Assembly: GCA_949128115.1 (NCBI GenBank)
Contig: OX421961.1
Coordinates: 127,289,050-127,353,049 of the forward strand
Source of the DNA: Anaspis maculata
Taxonomy: Eukaryota; Arthropoda; Insecta; Coleoptera; Scraptiidae
Direction of reading: 5' to 3'
DNA: 64,000 bases
The translations under genes were made by a program, and so were the position numbers. Positions within the stretch are counted from its first letter, which is position 1, and the number at the start of each line of letters is the position of its first letter. A model generated the notes under the pieces. It made no database searches. It was given only the letters and a program-made list of their open reading frames with translations, and was not told the origin of the DNA. Shown here piece after piece: positions 12,740 through 24,600 of this stretch.

Positions 12740-13190
12740 ACTTGGAAAATGACGAGTCGATTCCCCCCGGCTGATGTGTCTCAAAGGCCCCCTGGAGAAA
12801 GTCGAGTTGGAACCCTTCGGAGTTTTGGTCCCCTTGGGGGAATGTTGAGTCAAGAACCCTCCAGGTAGAGTTTTGGCCCTCCAAGAGACCGATGAGTTGC
12901 TTCCCCCGTTGAGTTGCAACCCGTCTCTAGGAGTCGTGTCAAAGCCCTTGGACGTTGAGTCTTGATCCGCCTCCAGGTGTCGAGTCAGAGCCCTCCGACG
13001 ACGAGCTCCAGCCCTTTTTCCAGGTCGATGTGCCAAGGCCCTTCCGGGGTTGAGTTTCGACCCTTCTTCAAGTCGTAGAGTTGGGACCCGTTGACGAAGT
13101 GTTTCGAACCCCCAGGATGCTGAGTCGCGTTCCCTCGACGGTGAGTTCTAGCCCACCTCGAGGATGTCGAGTTGAAACCCCTAAATGAAC
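12740..13190 (+). repeat. GC-rich degenerate tandem repeat (about 20-25 bp)
   Basis: The motif GTYGAGTYNNNANCCC recurs at least a dozen times at irregular 18-45 bp spacing (for example 12798, 12843, 12910, 12956, 13049, 13074, 13167). It is much more GC-rich than its surroundings. ORFs on the minus strand here simply read the repeat. Confidence 0.6.
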
Positions 13191-15411
13191 CAGGCCCGAT
13201 AGAAATGAGGTCTCTCGTTTCGGTATCTCGTGTGGCGGAGTGATGACCTCGACGAGCGGAGGATTAGTCTTGCTGAGTTGGGATGGTTGCTTACGGTTAG
13301 GCTTTGTCGTGAAAAATGTATGATGGGGCTCACGCGTGCGTTCTGAATCTGCCTGCACGTGCTGGTGTCTGCGCTACTGTCTGCCGTCAGGTACAGCCAC
13401 TTTCAAGCCTCGTTCTTTGTTGGATACCTTCATAGAAAGGTATTCGCGCTCTTGGGCCCTCTGGACTTGGCTTTGTGACTGCGGTACTCAGAGCACCGGA
13501 CCTAGTGGGTTAGATCTGGAAACTCGCGGGTGAGCTTCCTCTGCGTTTCTGAAGCTCCTAGTTATTCGGAAAATGTAAATTTTGAGAACTACGTGAAAAA
13601 TCAAGTAATTGGAAAAATGGAATCGCGTTTGTATCGGGGTTCGGACCCTGCCGTAGAGTCGTAATTGTTGATCGGATTGATGGACCCCCCCCCTCCTTGA
13701 AACTAATGATTTTGTTTTAGCACCACGACAGTTCCGGATATTTCCATATAGAGCTTGTTACGGGAAGGAAGACGTTCTTATTCGTAAATGATGAATTTAA
13801 TCCGGTACCCAACGACGCCACCGTTCAGATAGGGACTTTGTGAAAATGAATTGTTATTAGGGCTCGATCGGGAATAGTGTAGGCGGCGATTATTTCGCGT
13901 TAGGGCAAAGATTATTTCGACGCCTCTCCGCATCGGCTTTTCGGCGAACACCCTGTATAGTCAATTCTTTGCGTTTTGTTTCTCCTGGCTGCGGCCTTCT
14001 CTCACAAATTGCTAAACAACAACGAACTAGCGCGTATACGGGGCGTGCTCAAAACGTTCTCCAAATTAAATTTGTATCTTGACTAGAGTAATTGTTTCGC
14101 GCTCACCATCGGTTTGAAAGTTTTTGGAAGGGCGAAATTCGGTTCAACATTTCCGGTTATAGACACGCGCGACCGCGGGAATCTTTCTAAGCGTTGGGGG
14201 CGACTCACGGTGAAAAAAGGGAATAGGCCCCCACAAAGGCAGCCATATCCTATCCTTTCCAAACGGGCAAAAGAGACCATGGCCCAAAAAGAAGCAACAG
14301 CCTTTGAAAAGAATGCCACAATTAGGTGGGCTACCATACACACACCGGGCCACAAATCTTGGATAGCACTCGTGGTCGAAGTTACTCTCCTCTTTTCAGT
14401 GTCTAGAAGCCGGGCCTAACCCTAACATAACCTCTAACACTAACATAAATGCTGGATCTGATTCAACCCCAAAAAGAACTTTGAACCGCGAAAACCAGTC
14501 AATTAAATGTCGGTCAAGGTGTAGAGTCAGGTGTTCGTCGGAGGGTTGGGGTGTTGGGACGTCTGAAATAATTAGGGGAAAGTTATCTCTTCGGGAATAG
14601 GTTAGATCTTTCAGATAATTTAGCCTGCGTGGTGATGGTAGGGCTAGGTATAGGAGCGAGCCATTATTTAAACATTTTGAATTGTACATAGAAGTCAATA
14701 GATTGATGTTATGTTAAAATTTTATACTGTGTCTTATTGTGTTCAGACTCGTAGTCAGACCTATCTCAACAATCTCGAGAGCTCTATAATCGAACAACAA
14801 GAAGAGAGGCACAACGGGATGTCGTCCTGATACTAGATGATCATCGGCCAAGCGGTTCCAAAAGCGGGAAAAGTGATTTAATTCAAATAAGTTGAATTAA
14901 ATACCAGTATAATGGGTTGCCTACCCATTCAGGGGTACAAGACGATAGCTGGGGTTGTTTCAGTATATACATAATTATTAAAAAATTTAGAGGAATCGCA
15001 AATTGCTTCAACAAGATTGTCAGATACTTCTTTAACGGAATTCCAACTCGTATCACCAAAAGAGTCTGTGTCTGTATGACATGATATTTGTGTACACTTG
15101 AGTTTTTTGCCGATTCCATCTCAACTCTTTTCCGAGTACTATAGCGTTTTCATCCCGTGCCAATCCCGGCAACCTGACATTCATTAAGTGACACATGGCT
15201 CACCTCCGAACCGTCCAATTACAGTTAGTTGCAATTAGTTGCAGCAAACATGATATACTTTGACAGCGCCGCAAGAAGAATGCTCAACTGGGATTTTCGG
15301 GGATTTTGGGTATGTGGTAGAGAATGAAATTCTAAATCGATAGGTATCTGCTATAAAATTCTATGAATTAATTTTTTCAAGGTTTGGGGTCTTTTTTGAC
15401 TATCTTTACTG
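13191..15411. other. No gene identified
   Basis: Mixed unique sequence. An ORF at 14114-14419 and its antisense mate have no recognised domain. A short CCTAACCCTAACATAACC run at 14415-14432 is not a telomere array. Confidence 0.4.
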
Positions 15412-15830
15412 CACTAATACGAGTTTTTGCTATCTCTCCTCACACAATGTCCCTTCCAACATCCTCCTAGCTTCCAACATATGTATAACAATTAAAAACA
15501 AACAATACAAATCTGATTTCAAGATGTCGACAGGAACAATCAACCAATTTTGGCAAAAATGAGTTTATAATCTTGTTGGAAAGGTCTCATCGGGCCGCGT
15601 CGAATAAGTGAATCATCACAAGCACTAAAATATACTTAAATAATCATTGCATAACATGAAACATGCAAAATTAATATTCTTTCGTGGGCAATTTGCAATC
15701 AACACGATTTCTAGTCTCTTCTGCAAATTTGCTAGAATGTCGCTTACGTTGCTTCGCCTGGCAAGGGACGATATGTTGGAAGGGACATTGTGCGAGGAGA
15801 GAGAGTAAAAAACTCGTATCTTATCTTGCT
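15412..15830. repeat. Inverted repeat, arms about 62 bp
   Basis: The left arm at about 15412-15475 carries CACAATGTCCCTTCCAACAT. It is the complement of the right arm at about 15765-15830, which has CTCGTAT / ATACGAG at the outer edge. The spacer of about 290 bp is unrecognised. Confidence 0.7.
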
Positions 15831-15987
15831 TTTTATGATAAAAAACGACCACACGGCTAGTACACCTCGGGCAAATTATGTACATTGGTTTTCTCGCCTC
15901 TATCCCCATATTATGCCTTCGACTTTGCAATTTTGTATTTTGGTAAGCCCTTCCACATCTTGTTTGTGATTGTTCATCTGTATGTTC

Positions 15988-16045
15988 ATTTTTAGCTTGA
16001 TGAAGCCCTAAATTAGGGCGAAACGTTGCATTATACGTCTATAAT
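15988..16045 (+). ncRNA. Hammerhead-ribozyme-like motif (degenerate)
   Basis: TTGATGA at 15997-16003 is followed by a 6-bp helix (16005-16010 with 16014-16019, loop AAT), then GAAA (16020-16023), a 4-bp helix (ACGT 16023-16026 with ACGT 16035-16038, 8-nt loop) and the triplet GTC with C at 16039. That is the order CUGAUGA-helix II-GAAA-helix III-NUH of a hammerhead. Two faults are visible: the core reads CTTGATGA rather than CTGATGA, and an extra A precedes helix II. Helix I is weak. Hammerheads of this kind occur in Penelope-like and other arthropod retroelements. I expect this one to be inactive if real. Confidence 0.35.
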
Positions 16046-16207
16046 TGAAAAAATAATTTAATTTCGTCCTGTTTCCTCAAGAAAAGCGCCACAGAATACA
16101 TAAAGAAGGACAAAGAAACCGATCAAAAACATGGCTAAAGGCTTTTCCATCAAAGGAACTATACTATATTCTGATCATTTAATGTGCCAGACTGAACTCA
16201 GATTTAC

Positions 16208-18613
16208 ATTATTTCAAATAATTCTCAGTTCGTTCTTCTTTATGTTGTTTTCGTTCCTTATCCTTCCAATGTCTTCTTCAGTTCTCTTGTTTCCATCCAG
16301 TACAGCTTGTAGCATCTTTTCTAGGTTTTATTCTTCTTTTGCCACATTATCAGTGATTGTTTCGTTGGTTACGGTCTTAACGGCGTTTGTTTTCTCTATT
16401 TCCGATAGAACTGTGGTTGTTGTCTACCGGGTGGGCCATAAAAAACCGTGGCCGGAATTTTTCCTTCTAAGATTTTTATTTCTTAACCGAATTGATCGGA
16501 AATCACGGCATTGGCTAGGCAATTGAATAGGCTACCATCTCCATATTTCAAAACGACTGACATGTCAAAATTCAAGATGACAGAAACAAATGAAAATAGA
16601 CCTACTTTTGTCCTCGTTGCGTTTTATGAGAAGATGTCAGAAAGTCAAAGCCAATGATGTATTATGAAGAAATAGATCTTTCCCGCCAATTCAAGACCAC
16701 AACCAATCAAATCGCATCATCTACTGGAAAGCTATTGCGAGTTGAAGCGAAGCCTACTTTCCGGATTTTATTACCGCAAGATTCACCCAAATTTAGGTAT
16801 TGTCCTCGCCATTGCCTTATTACTCAACTGGTTTTTTCGAATTTGGTATCAGTGGCTAGCTAATTAAACAGGCTACCATTTTCCTATGAAAAAATGGCCG
16901 ACATGTCAAAATTCAAAATGACAAAAACAAATGAAAGTAGGCCTTCTTTTGTCCTTGTTGCGTTTTATGGAAAGTTGTCAGAAAGTCAAAGCCAATGATG
17001 TATTATTAAGGAATAGACCTTTCTTGACAGTTCAAGACCACAACCAATCAAATCGCGTAATCTGTTCGAAAGCTATTGCGAGTTGAAGCGAAGCCTACTT
17101 TCCGGATTTTATTACCGCAAAATTCATTCAAATTTAGGTATCGTCCTCGCCATTGCCTTATTACTCAACTGATTGTTCCAAATTTAGTGTCAGTGGCTAG
17201 CTAATTTCACAGGCTACCATTTCCATGTGGGAAAATGACCAACACGTCAAAATTCAAGATGACAGAAACAAATGAAAATAGGCCTTCTTTTGTCCTTGTT
17301 GCGTTTCATTAAAAGTTGTCAGAAAACTAAAGCCAATGATGTATTATGAAGAAGTAGACCTTCCTCAACAATTCAAGACTACAACTAATCAAATTGCGTC
17401 ATCTACTAGAAAACTATTGCAGGTTGAAGCGAAGCCTACTTTCCGGTTTTTATTCCCGCAAAATTGACCCAAATTTAGGTATCGTCCTCGCCATTGCCTT
17501 ACTACTCAACTGATTTTCTCAAATTTGGTATCAGTGGTTAGCTAATTGAACAGGCTACCATTTTATTGTAAAAAAATATCCTACATGTCAAAATTCAAGA
17601 TGACAAAAACAAATGAAAATAGGCCTTCTTTTGTCTTCATTGCGTTTTATAAAAAGTTGTCAGAAAGTCAGAGCCAACGACGTATTATGAAGAAGTAGAC
17701 CTTCCTGATCAGTTGAGTAATAAGGCAATGGCGAGCACGATAGTTACCTAAATTTGGGTCAATTTTGCGGAAATAAAAACCGAAAAGTAGGCTTCGCTTC
17801 AACCTGCAATAGTTTCCCAGCAGATGACGCGATTTGATTGGTTGTGATCTTAAATTGTTGAGGAAGGTCTACTACTTCATAATACATCATTGGCTTTGGT
17901 TTTCTGACAACTTTCAATAAAACGCAACAAGAACAAAAGAAGGCCTATTTTCATTTGTTTCTGTCATTTTGAATTTTGACGTGTCGGTCATTGTCTCACA
18001 TGGAAATGGTAGCCTGTGAAATTATCTAGCCACTGACACTAAATTTGGAAAAATCAGTTGAGTAATAAGGCAATGGCGAGGACGATACCTAAATTTGGGT
18101 GAATTTTGCGGTAATAAAATCCGGAAAGTAGGCTCCCCTTCAATTCGCAATAGCTTTCGAACAGATGACGCGATTTGATTGGTTGTGGTCTTGAATTGTC
18201 TAGGAAGGTCTATTCCTTCATAATACATCATTGACTTTGACTTTCTGACAATTTTTCATAAAACGCAACAAGGACAAAAGAAGGCCTATTTTCATTTGTT
18301 TCTGTCATCTTGAATTTTGACATGTCAGTCGTTTTGAAATATGGAGATGGTAGCCTATTCAATTGCCTAGCCAATGCCGTGATTTCCGATCAATTCGGTT
18401 GAGAAATAAAAATGTTAGAAGGAAAAATTCCGACCACGGTTTTTTATGGCCCACCCGATATGTCCCCTTGCTTTTAGAAATTGTCGGTTTCGGCGTTGAC
18501 TGGTCGTCCTCGAAGCTGGTGTCGTTTATTTTTCTTTTGTTGTCTTCTGTAGTTTTTCTTGACCCTGGGTGTTCTTGGTGGCGTTTTGTTTTATAATGGA
18601 TTTTTCTGTTCAT
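16208..18613 (-). pseudogene. Charged coiled-coil ORF remnant split by a palindromic element
   Basis: Reading the minus strand, a frame beginning near 18613 ends in SKSKGT just before the TA at 18459-18460 and resumes in the same frame after 16426. The resumed part (SEIEKTNAVKT, then a Glu/Lys/Asn-rich heptad-like stretch) reaches about 16208. A TAG lies at the insertion site, another at about 16332, and a TGA ends the run. It resembles the low-complexity N-terminal region of a retroelement ORF1 or a host exon, but I cannot assign it. Confidence 0.3.
16427..18458. mobile_element. TA-flanked palindrome with internal ~340-bp tandem units
   Basis: Ends are CGGGTGGGCCATAAAAAACC, inverted at 18430-18457, and TA flanks both sides (16425-16426, 18459-18460). 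Inside, a unit of about 340 bp repeats head to tail (starts near 16540, 16870, 17210, 17555) and then reads back inverted from about 17705 to 18360. Each unit carries GTATTATGAAG, ACAACCAATCAAAT and CGTCCTCGCCATTGCCTTA-like blocks. The small matching ORFs at 16654-16863 and 18022-18231 are the same unit on opposite strands, not genes. Confidence 0.75.
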
Positions 18614-19081
18614 TGAAACGGTGTAGTTGTTGGTTGTTGTCTATTGTGTAGTGTATATATGTATACGTTTCTGCCACTGCGATATATCACGCTTGATAAA
18701 AACTTCTTGATGTAAAATGTTCCGTTTCGCTTTCAATTTCTTTGAAATTTGCACTTTTATGGCCTGGGATGCACTTCACTAGATGCTTTCCTTTCACCAC
18801 AAAACTCACTGATCTGATCCAAGTTAGAGAGAGAGAGAGCGAGAAATCACATGCGCGAAAGTGAGATACTACTAACAACTTAGGTCAGAATACTTGGTTC
18901 AGGTTGTAAAAGGAAAGCACCTACTGATAACTTATTGTTCGTTGTCCTTGGTGCACCAAACTTTTCAGTGGGGTCCTGTTAACCATGTTAAAATGATTAT
19001 TTATACAGAGCTCTTTGGAAGACGTCCTCACTTGTTTATCGCACATTCCCTGATAAAATAAATTTGAAAAGATAGAAATTT
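18614..19081. other. No gene identified
   Basis: A GA-rich simple tract lies at 18826-18844; nothing else is recognised. Confidence 0.4.
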
Positions 19082-19108
19082 CCACTGCCCAGTTCAACAG
19101 CGTTTTTT

Positions 19109-20454
19109 GGCTCCGGAATCAAAAAGCGATGTACAGAAAAGCGACATTCAAAATATAAAGTAATGAAATAGCGCTTATCACAATATCGATGTAACATAAT
19201 AGCGTGTAATTAAATAGCGACGTAACGAAATATTGTTTGTAATGAAAGAGCGACGTAAAAAAATATCGATGTATTGAATCACCACTATAACAAAATAGCT
19301 ATTTTGGAATGAAATAGCGACGGTAAAATTTACTATTTTCAAAGAAAAAAACACAAATTATTCTTTCATTTAGGCCTCGCCTCGGACCTCGCTAATGAAT
19401 CCATTTAGTTGACCGCCAAATTCCTTCAGTCTCCGAACCATCTTAGTCTATGGACGAACTGCACACTCCACGACATGTCTAGTAAGAAAATAAAAGAACT
19501 GCAACCAACTTTACACTCAGACTCGATCATGGTTGATTTTGAAAAAGCTGCAATAAATGCTCTCAAAGAAGTATTCCCAGAATCGAATGAAGCAGGGTGT
19601 TTCTTCCATTTGTCTCAAAGTCTTAGGCGGAAGATTCAGAAAACTACAGATTTAGTCAATTTGTACAAGAACGAAGAAGCAGTACGACTAAAATGCAAAA
19701 TGCTGCTTGCACTGAGTTTTGTACCAGAAAGAGATGTGCAGTTCGCCTACGAAATTTTCATTGAGAATGGTGTTCCAGAAGAAATGGAACCTATAACAGA
19801 CTACTGGGAAAAAACCTACGTAGGAAAACGACTAGAAGGAATTGTGCCAAGATATCCCATCAGCATGTGAAACATGCTTGACCGGCTCAACTCTGACATG
19901 CCAAGGACAAACAACTCCTTGGAGGCATGGCACAATGCCTTCAAAAAAACACTTGATTGTAACCGGCCATCAATGGCAAAACTTGTCAAGCGATTCAAGT
20001 TGGAACAAAATTAAACCGAAAACTTTATTGTATGGTACCGGGCTGGCTTCAGAAGCAGTGCGTCCGCTAAATGTAAATATGTCCAGCTGAAGAAACGCCT
20101 CCAGACAAAAGCACAAAGCTATTCATTGGGTCATGTGTTGGAATAGTTGAATTCTATCCCTTTGAATTTATCTATATAACAATAATCAAGTGTTGATAAT
20201 CAAATTATATGATTTTGTCGTTAATCGTATCGTAATTTTCGAATAAATCGCCTTCATTGAATCTCCATTTTTTTACAACTCTCTTTCATGACATTGCTTT
20301 TATGTAACAAGAGCTATTTTGTTACAATCGCTATTTCAATACGTCGCTATTTTATACATCGCTATTTCATTACTCGCTGTTTTCAAACATCTCCCATTTA
20401 ACATCGCTATTTTGAATGTCGCTTTTCTGTACATCGCGTTTTGATTCCGGAGCC
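19109..20454 (+). mobile_element. Mutator-like element (MULE) with 9-bp target duplication
   Basis: Inverted ends are GGCTCCGGAATCAAAA; GCGTTTTTT occurs directly outside both ends (19100-19108 and 20455-20463), the 9-bp duplication expected of Mutator-like elements. Both subterminal regions are packed with short variants of AAATAGCGAYRTAA in opposite orientation (19140-19320 and 20310-20440). The interior holds a decayed MULE transposase. At 1346 bp it is far shorter than an autonomous element. Confidence 0.85.
19409..20015 (+). pseudogene. MULE-type transposase fragment
   Basis: The reading frame contains the MULE transposase core: MVDFEKAAINALKEVFP with the second catalytic Asp, GCFFHLSQ with the C2H motif, then an alpha-helical stretch and the PRTNNSLEAWH segment that carries the catalytic Glu. 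A TGA at 19867-19869 sits where the family usually has Trp in the NMW-type motif, so the frame is cut there and resumes immediately. A later TAA (about 20013) ends it. The N-terminal FLYWCH/WRKY-like DNA-binding region and the first catalytic Asp are missing. It is a non-functional relic, fully inside the element's inverted ends. Confidence 0.8.
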
Positions 20455-20522
20455 GCGTTTTTTAATTATACTGGTATTACTGGTACCATTATTAAAAAAA
20501 AACGCTGTTGAACTGGGCAGTG

Positions 20523-21614
20523 AAAATTGCTCTCACTTCTTTGCTTGGCATTTTCCCGCAAAAAGGTCTCTTGCATTTTCGACTTCATAAATGGAATAAG
20601 CTAATGCGGAAATGTGAGGAAAGACATCAAACGTTGCCAATTTCTCATTTTCTTGTAGGTGAAAAAAAAATGAGAACAATTTTTTTGCACTAGCCGAAAA
20701 CTTATTTTTTTTTTACAGTGAAGAACGATAGTGACTTGGTGACTGATGCAGTTAAGGTTCATGGTAGAATCATACGTTTCCTTTTCATTGAGTATAGCGA
20801 TATTAAAAAGTGGTTCCGTAGGGGTGCCAGCACTTTGAAATTTTTAAGGCCTCCTGGTGCCCCCCGAAAAAAAAATTGAGCGGCGCTTCTTCTCAATCGA
20901 AGAGCACGGTCGACGGTCGTTGTGCCATCCCACCAGTTTCCGCGCTTTTGTCACCAAGTGCAAGGTTCATGTCATTAACTTCAGGACTATCAAGAGTTTG
21001 TTTGCAAATATTTATGCAATTGAATTGATAATTCCTGTTGTCTTTTTGGTGCACTGGATCCGCATTATCCCGAGGCTTCAACTTAGGTACTGCTATAGTT
21101 TTCAAAAATGTGGAATGGCATGCTGAACCCGCACCTGAATGGAAACCTACCTCTCTTAGCATATCCGGCGTAATATCTTGAGCATGCCGCACACTCCTGT
21201 CTCTTGTCCCCTCTACCGAGAAAGAAATCTAATAAATCTTGGGTACATTTCACACACAGCCTTTCATCAATCGCCAGAGCTCTCTAAAGTCTTGGATTAT
21301 TCAGTCATATTAATTCAGTAACGAGCCTCGTCCTCGTTCAGAAAGTGGTTTGAAACACGCAAACTTTTTTATTCATCAGTACTACTTACGCCGCTTCGTT
21401 TCCGGCAGCAAGTCCATCAACGAAGTAAAAATTACCATCCTTAAATCAAGTGGAATAAAGTGTATAGTTTTTGTCACGCGTGTTCGTTGAGAGCAGTTTT
21501 TGCGCACTCATCACCTTGTAGGTATGTAATTTACAATAATAACATAACGAAAATTGTACCTAGGTACTTATTATTTACCTTGAGCATTCAACTAGAAGTG
21601 AATAATGCAGTAAC
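20523..21614. other. No gene identified; upstream region of dehydrogenase B
   Basis: Minus-strand ORF 20893-21192 has no recognised domain. The promoter of dehydrogenase B should lie in the last few hundred bases, but I see no clear core motif. Confidence 0.4.
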
Positions 21615-24600
21615 ATGTTCGATATAATTGAAGAAATATTTTTAGTACTTGCGCGAGTCCGATGTTGGATTTCTCAACGGATCAAAATGGGGTTGTTCAA
21701 CGCAATGTGCTCTTCAACAGTCAGACTCGATGGTAAAACTGCAGTGATAACCGGATGCAATACGGGAATCGGCAAAGAAACGGCGCAGGATTTTTACCTC
21801 AGAGGTATGAACTTTCGAATTCCCTTTTTCTTCTTCAAAAGCAATTCGGCGAGCTAAAAACGTCTTCGATTCTTCTCCAGGAGCTAGAGTGATCATGGCA
21901 TGCCGAAACCTGGAAAAAGCCAACACGGCCAAGAAGTACATATTCCAAGAGTGTGTCGGTGAGAAAAATCTGGGTCAACTGCACATCGTCGAGCTCGACC
22001 TGACCAGTTTGAAATCCGTTCGGCGTTGCGCCGAACACATTTTAGAGAACGAAGACCGCATCGACCTGCTCATAAACAATGCCGGGATCATGGTTTGCGA
22101 TGAGGGAAAAACAGAAGACGGATTCGAAGTCCATCTCGGCACCAACCACCTGGGACATTTTCTCTTGACCATGCTGTTGCTGCCGAAAATTTGCAAGAGC
22201 ACACCGGCACGGATCGTAAACGTGTCTTCTCTGGCATACATCGGTAGGAACACTTGAACAATTCAAGAAGAAAACGAGCCGAAAAATATATCAGAATCAT
22301 TATTACAGGTTCTTCGATCAATTTCAAAGACTTGAACTACAACAAAAGGAAATACTCGAGGACCGGAGCCTACGGTCAAAGCAAGCTGGCCAATATTTTG
22401 TTCACACGAGAGCTTGCGAGGCGTTTAGAACGTGAGTTTCTTGCATCAGTGTGTTGCCTATGGAAGATGTTTTTCCGTCTGAATTCGTCGCAGTATAACA
22501 GTAACCGCAGTAGCATGCCGGGTGCTTTTCAAAAATGACCTCAGCCTGTTACTTTCTTTTGAGCTTGTTTTTTTTTTAATGCAAAACCATAAGCGACACT
22601 TGTTCCGACAAGGCAACTAGGTGCTTATACAGGGAGTCTCAAAAGTACCGTGTTCCGAGTCCAGAGCGATGTACAAAATCCTCTCGAGAACACGGAAAAA
22701 TATTTAAAAAATCATTGTTGCTCATTTTTGAAGATATGGGGTGTCGAAAGTGGGACTCCGCTGACCTTCACTTTCCTTATTCGAAGTGATTTTGGGAAAC
22801 TGTTTGTGATAGACTGATCAGTGAATACGTTCAACCACTGGGAATGCACTTTATTTTTTTAAATATAAATGGTGATCTATAAATCTAAAAAATTCATTTT
22901 CCTACAAAAACGCCAGTAAAAGTTCTTCTATGGAAATGAAAAGGGTCATATCTTGTTCTAATTATTTCAGGGACCAATGGAATATTTTACAGGTATTGAG
23001 AAGAAAAAATGATTTTCTTGATTCATGACTCACCTGCATCGTTAAGAGAGATTTCGTGCACACCCATTAGTTGATCATTTTTACTGACAGTAATCAGTAA
23101 TCACAAACAATTTCCCAAAATCACTTGAAATAATGGTGATAGTGAGGAGCGAAGTCCCAACCTTGATGCCCCATATCTTTGAAAATTAACTAATTGAATT
23201 CGTCTTGGAAGACCTAAAAATGGTTATAACCGTCGACACCGCATTTTTTTCTGCATGATTACAATACTTTTCCCTCGACTTGTCCTTTTGTACGATCAAA
23301 CAACGAAAATAATTCTCGTCTCCTGAAACTTTTTTAATTTTTTTCTCCACATTTCGTTCGCTGAGATAACCATGAATGTATCTGCATGATTTTGGAATCT
23401 GCTTCGCAACTTAGAAGACAGCTCGAGGGTAAAATGCATTTTTCATTTAGTCACTGTTTACACAAAATTTCACTTTTGTTTTTTGCGATCACGAAGAAAT
23501 ACTCAGGTACTCAATTTTTGTTCTGCCTCAACTCATTTCCAGGTAAGTGGTATTGATAATTGCATTGCAATTAGTAGGTATCATTGTCATCTGCAAAAAA
23601 AGAGCCTAAAGTCGCCACGAGTTATTATTATTATAGCTTGTAGCATATAGCTCACAAGAAGCTTGATGACAAGACAGACGGACGGACAGACATCAAAGCA
23701 CGAAAAAATTTTAACGCTGTGAAAACCTTTCCCCAACGATTTCAGATCCTCAATCGTATATTATACAGGGTGTTCCGTGATCTATGTGACAAACTTCAAC
23801 ACTGGATAGAGGACTCCCAAGATGAGCTGAGACCAACGAGAGGAAAATTTTTTTGACCATTGGTTACGAAGATACAGGGTGATTTGTACTTAGTCACAAT
23901 TTCAAAGTGCAATATTTCTGCAACGGTTCCGTATAATCGATTGAAATTTTCATGCTACATTTCCTTACTAATACTTCATAAAAAGCCATAGCAAGTAGAA
24001 GAAAATTCCACGACCGGACTAAAAAAAGATTTATTTAGGTTTTCGTGTCCTAAAGTACCTTTTTTGAGCGAAATTCAAGTGGCTTTTCAATTCTGACGGC
24101 ACACTTGAGGTTTAGGAGAATTCAGAAAAAATCCTGAAAGAGTCATCAATGTATTCCTTTGGCACCATTTTACTCTTCATAAAAAATCCGAATTAAGCTA
24201 GTAGGGAGTGTTGAAAAATGGACTAAAAAGTTAATGAAATATGATAACATTTCATTAAATTAATAGAACGCTTTACATTTACTGTTCTTATAAATGCGCC
24301 CATTGGTCACTGCTTATCTCAGTCTGGATTTGGCAGCCATCTTGTGGCGGGAAAAAATAATTTAAAAAGAATAAAACAGTCTGAGTAAACATTCAAATTT
24401 GATAACATGAGAGCGAAAAACGTGTGTAGGTATCTACCTCATGTTTTATTATCTGCCGGTGGATTATAATTGATTGAAAAATCGATATTTTTTTCCAAAA
24501 AACAAAGAACAAAAAAAAGTGACTAATTAAAAAAAAACACTTCATCTTCGTGAAAATTTTGGCTACGCCATTGTGCAACAAACTTCAAATGACTTTCCTC

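Larger units (their letters stand above)
19082..20522. repeat. Small foldback that was the target of the Mutator-like insertion
   Basis: CACTGCCCAGTTCAACAGCG at about 19083 is perfectly inverted at about 20503-20522. Removing the element at 19109-20454 and one target copy leaves a hairpin of about 85 bp. Confidence 0.7.

Noticed and set aside
14415..14432. CCTAACCCTAACATAACC, telomere-like
   Set aside because: Only two imperfect units; not an array and not subtelomeric context.
16540..17705. Regular ~340-bp tandem units resembling a CRISPR or satellite array
   Set aside because: Units are long, contiguous and diverged, with no spacer pattern, and lie inside TA-flanked inverted ends of a transposon.
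20893..21192. Minus-strand 99-aa ORF upstream of dehydrogenase B
   Set aside because: No domain, no start context or splice partners that I can support.
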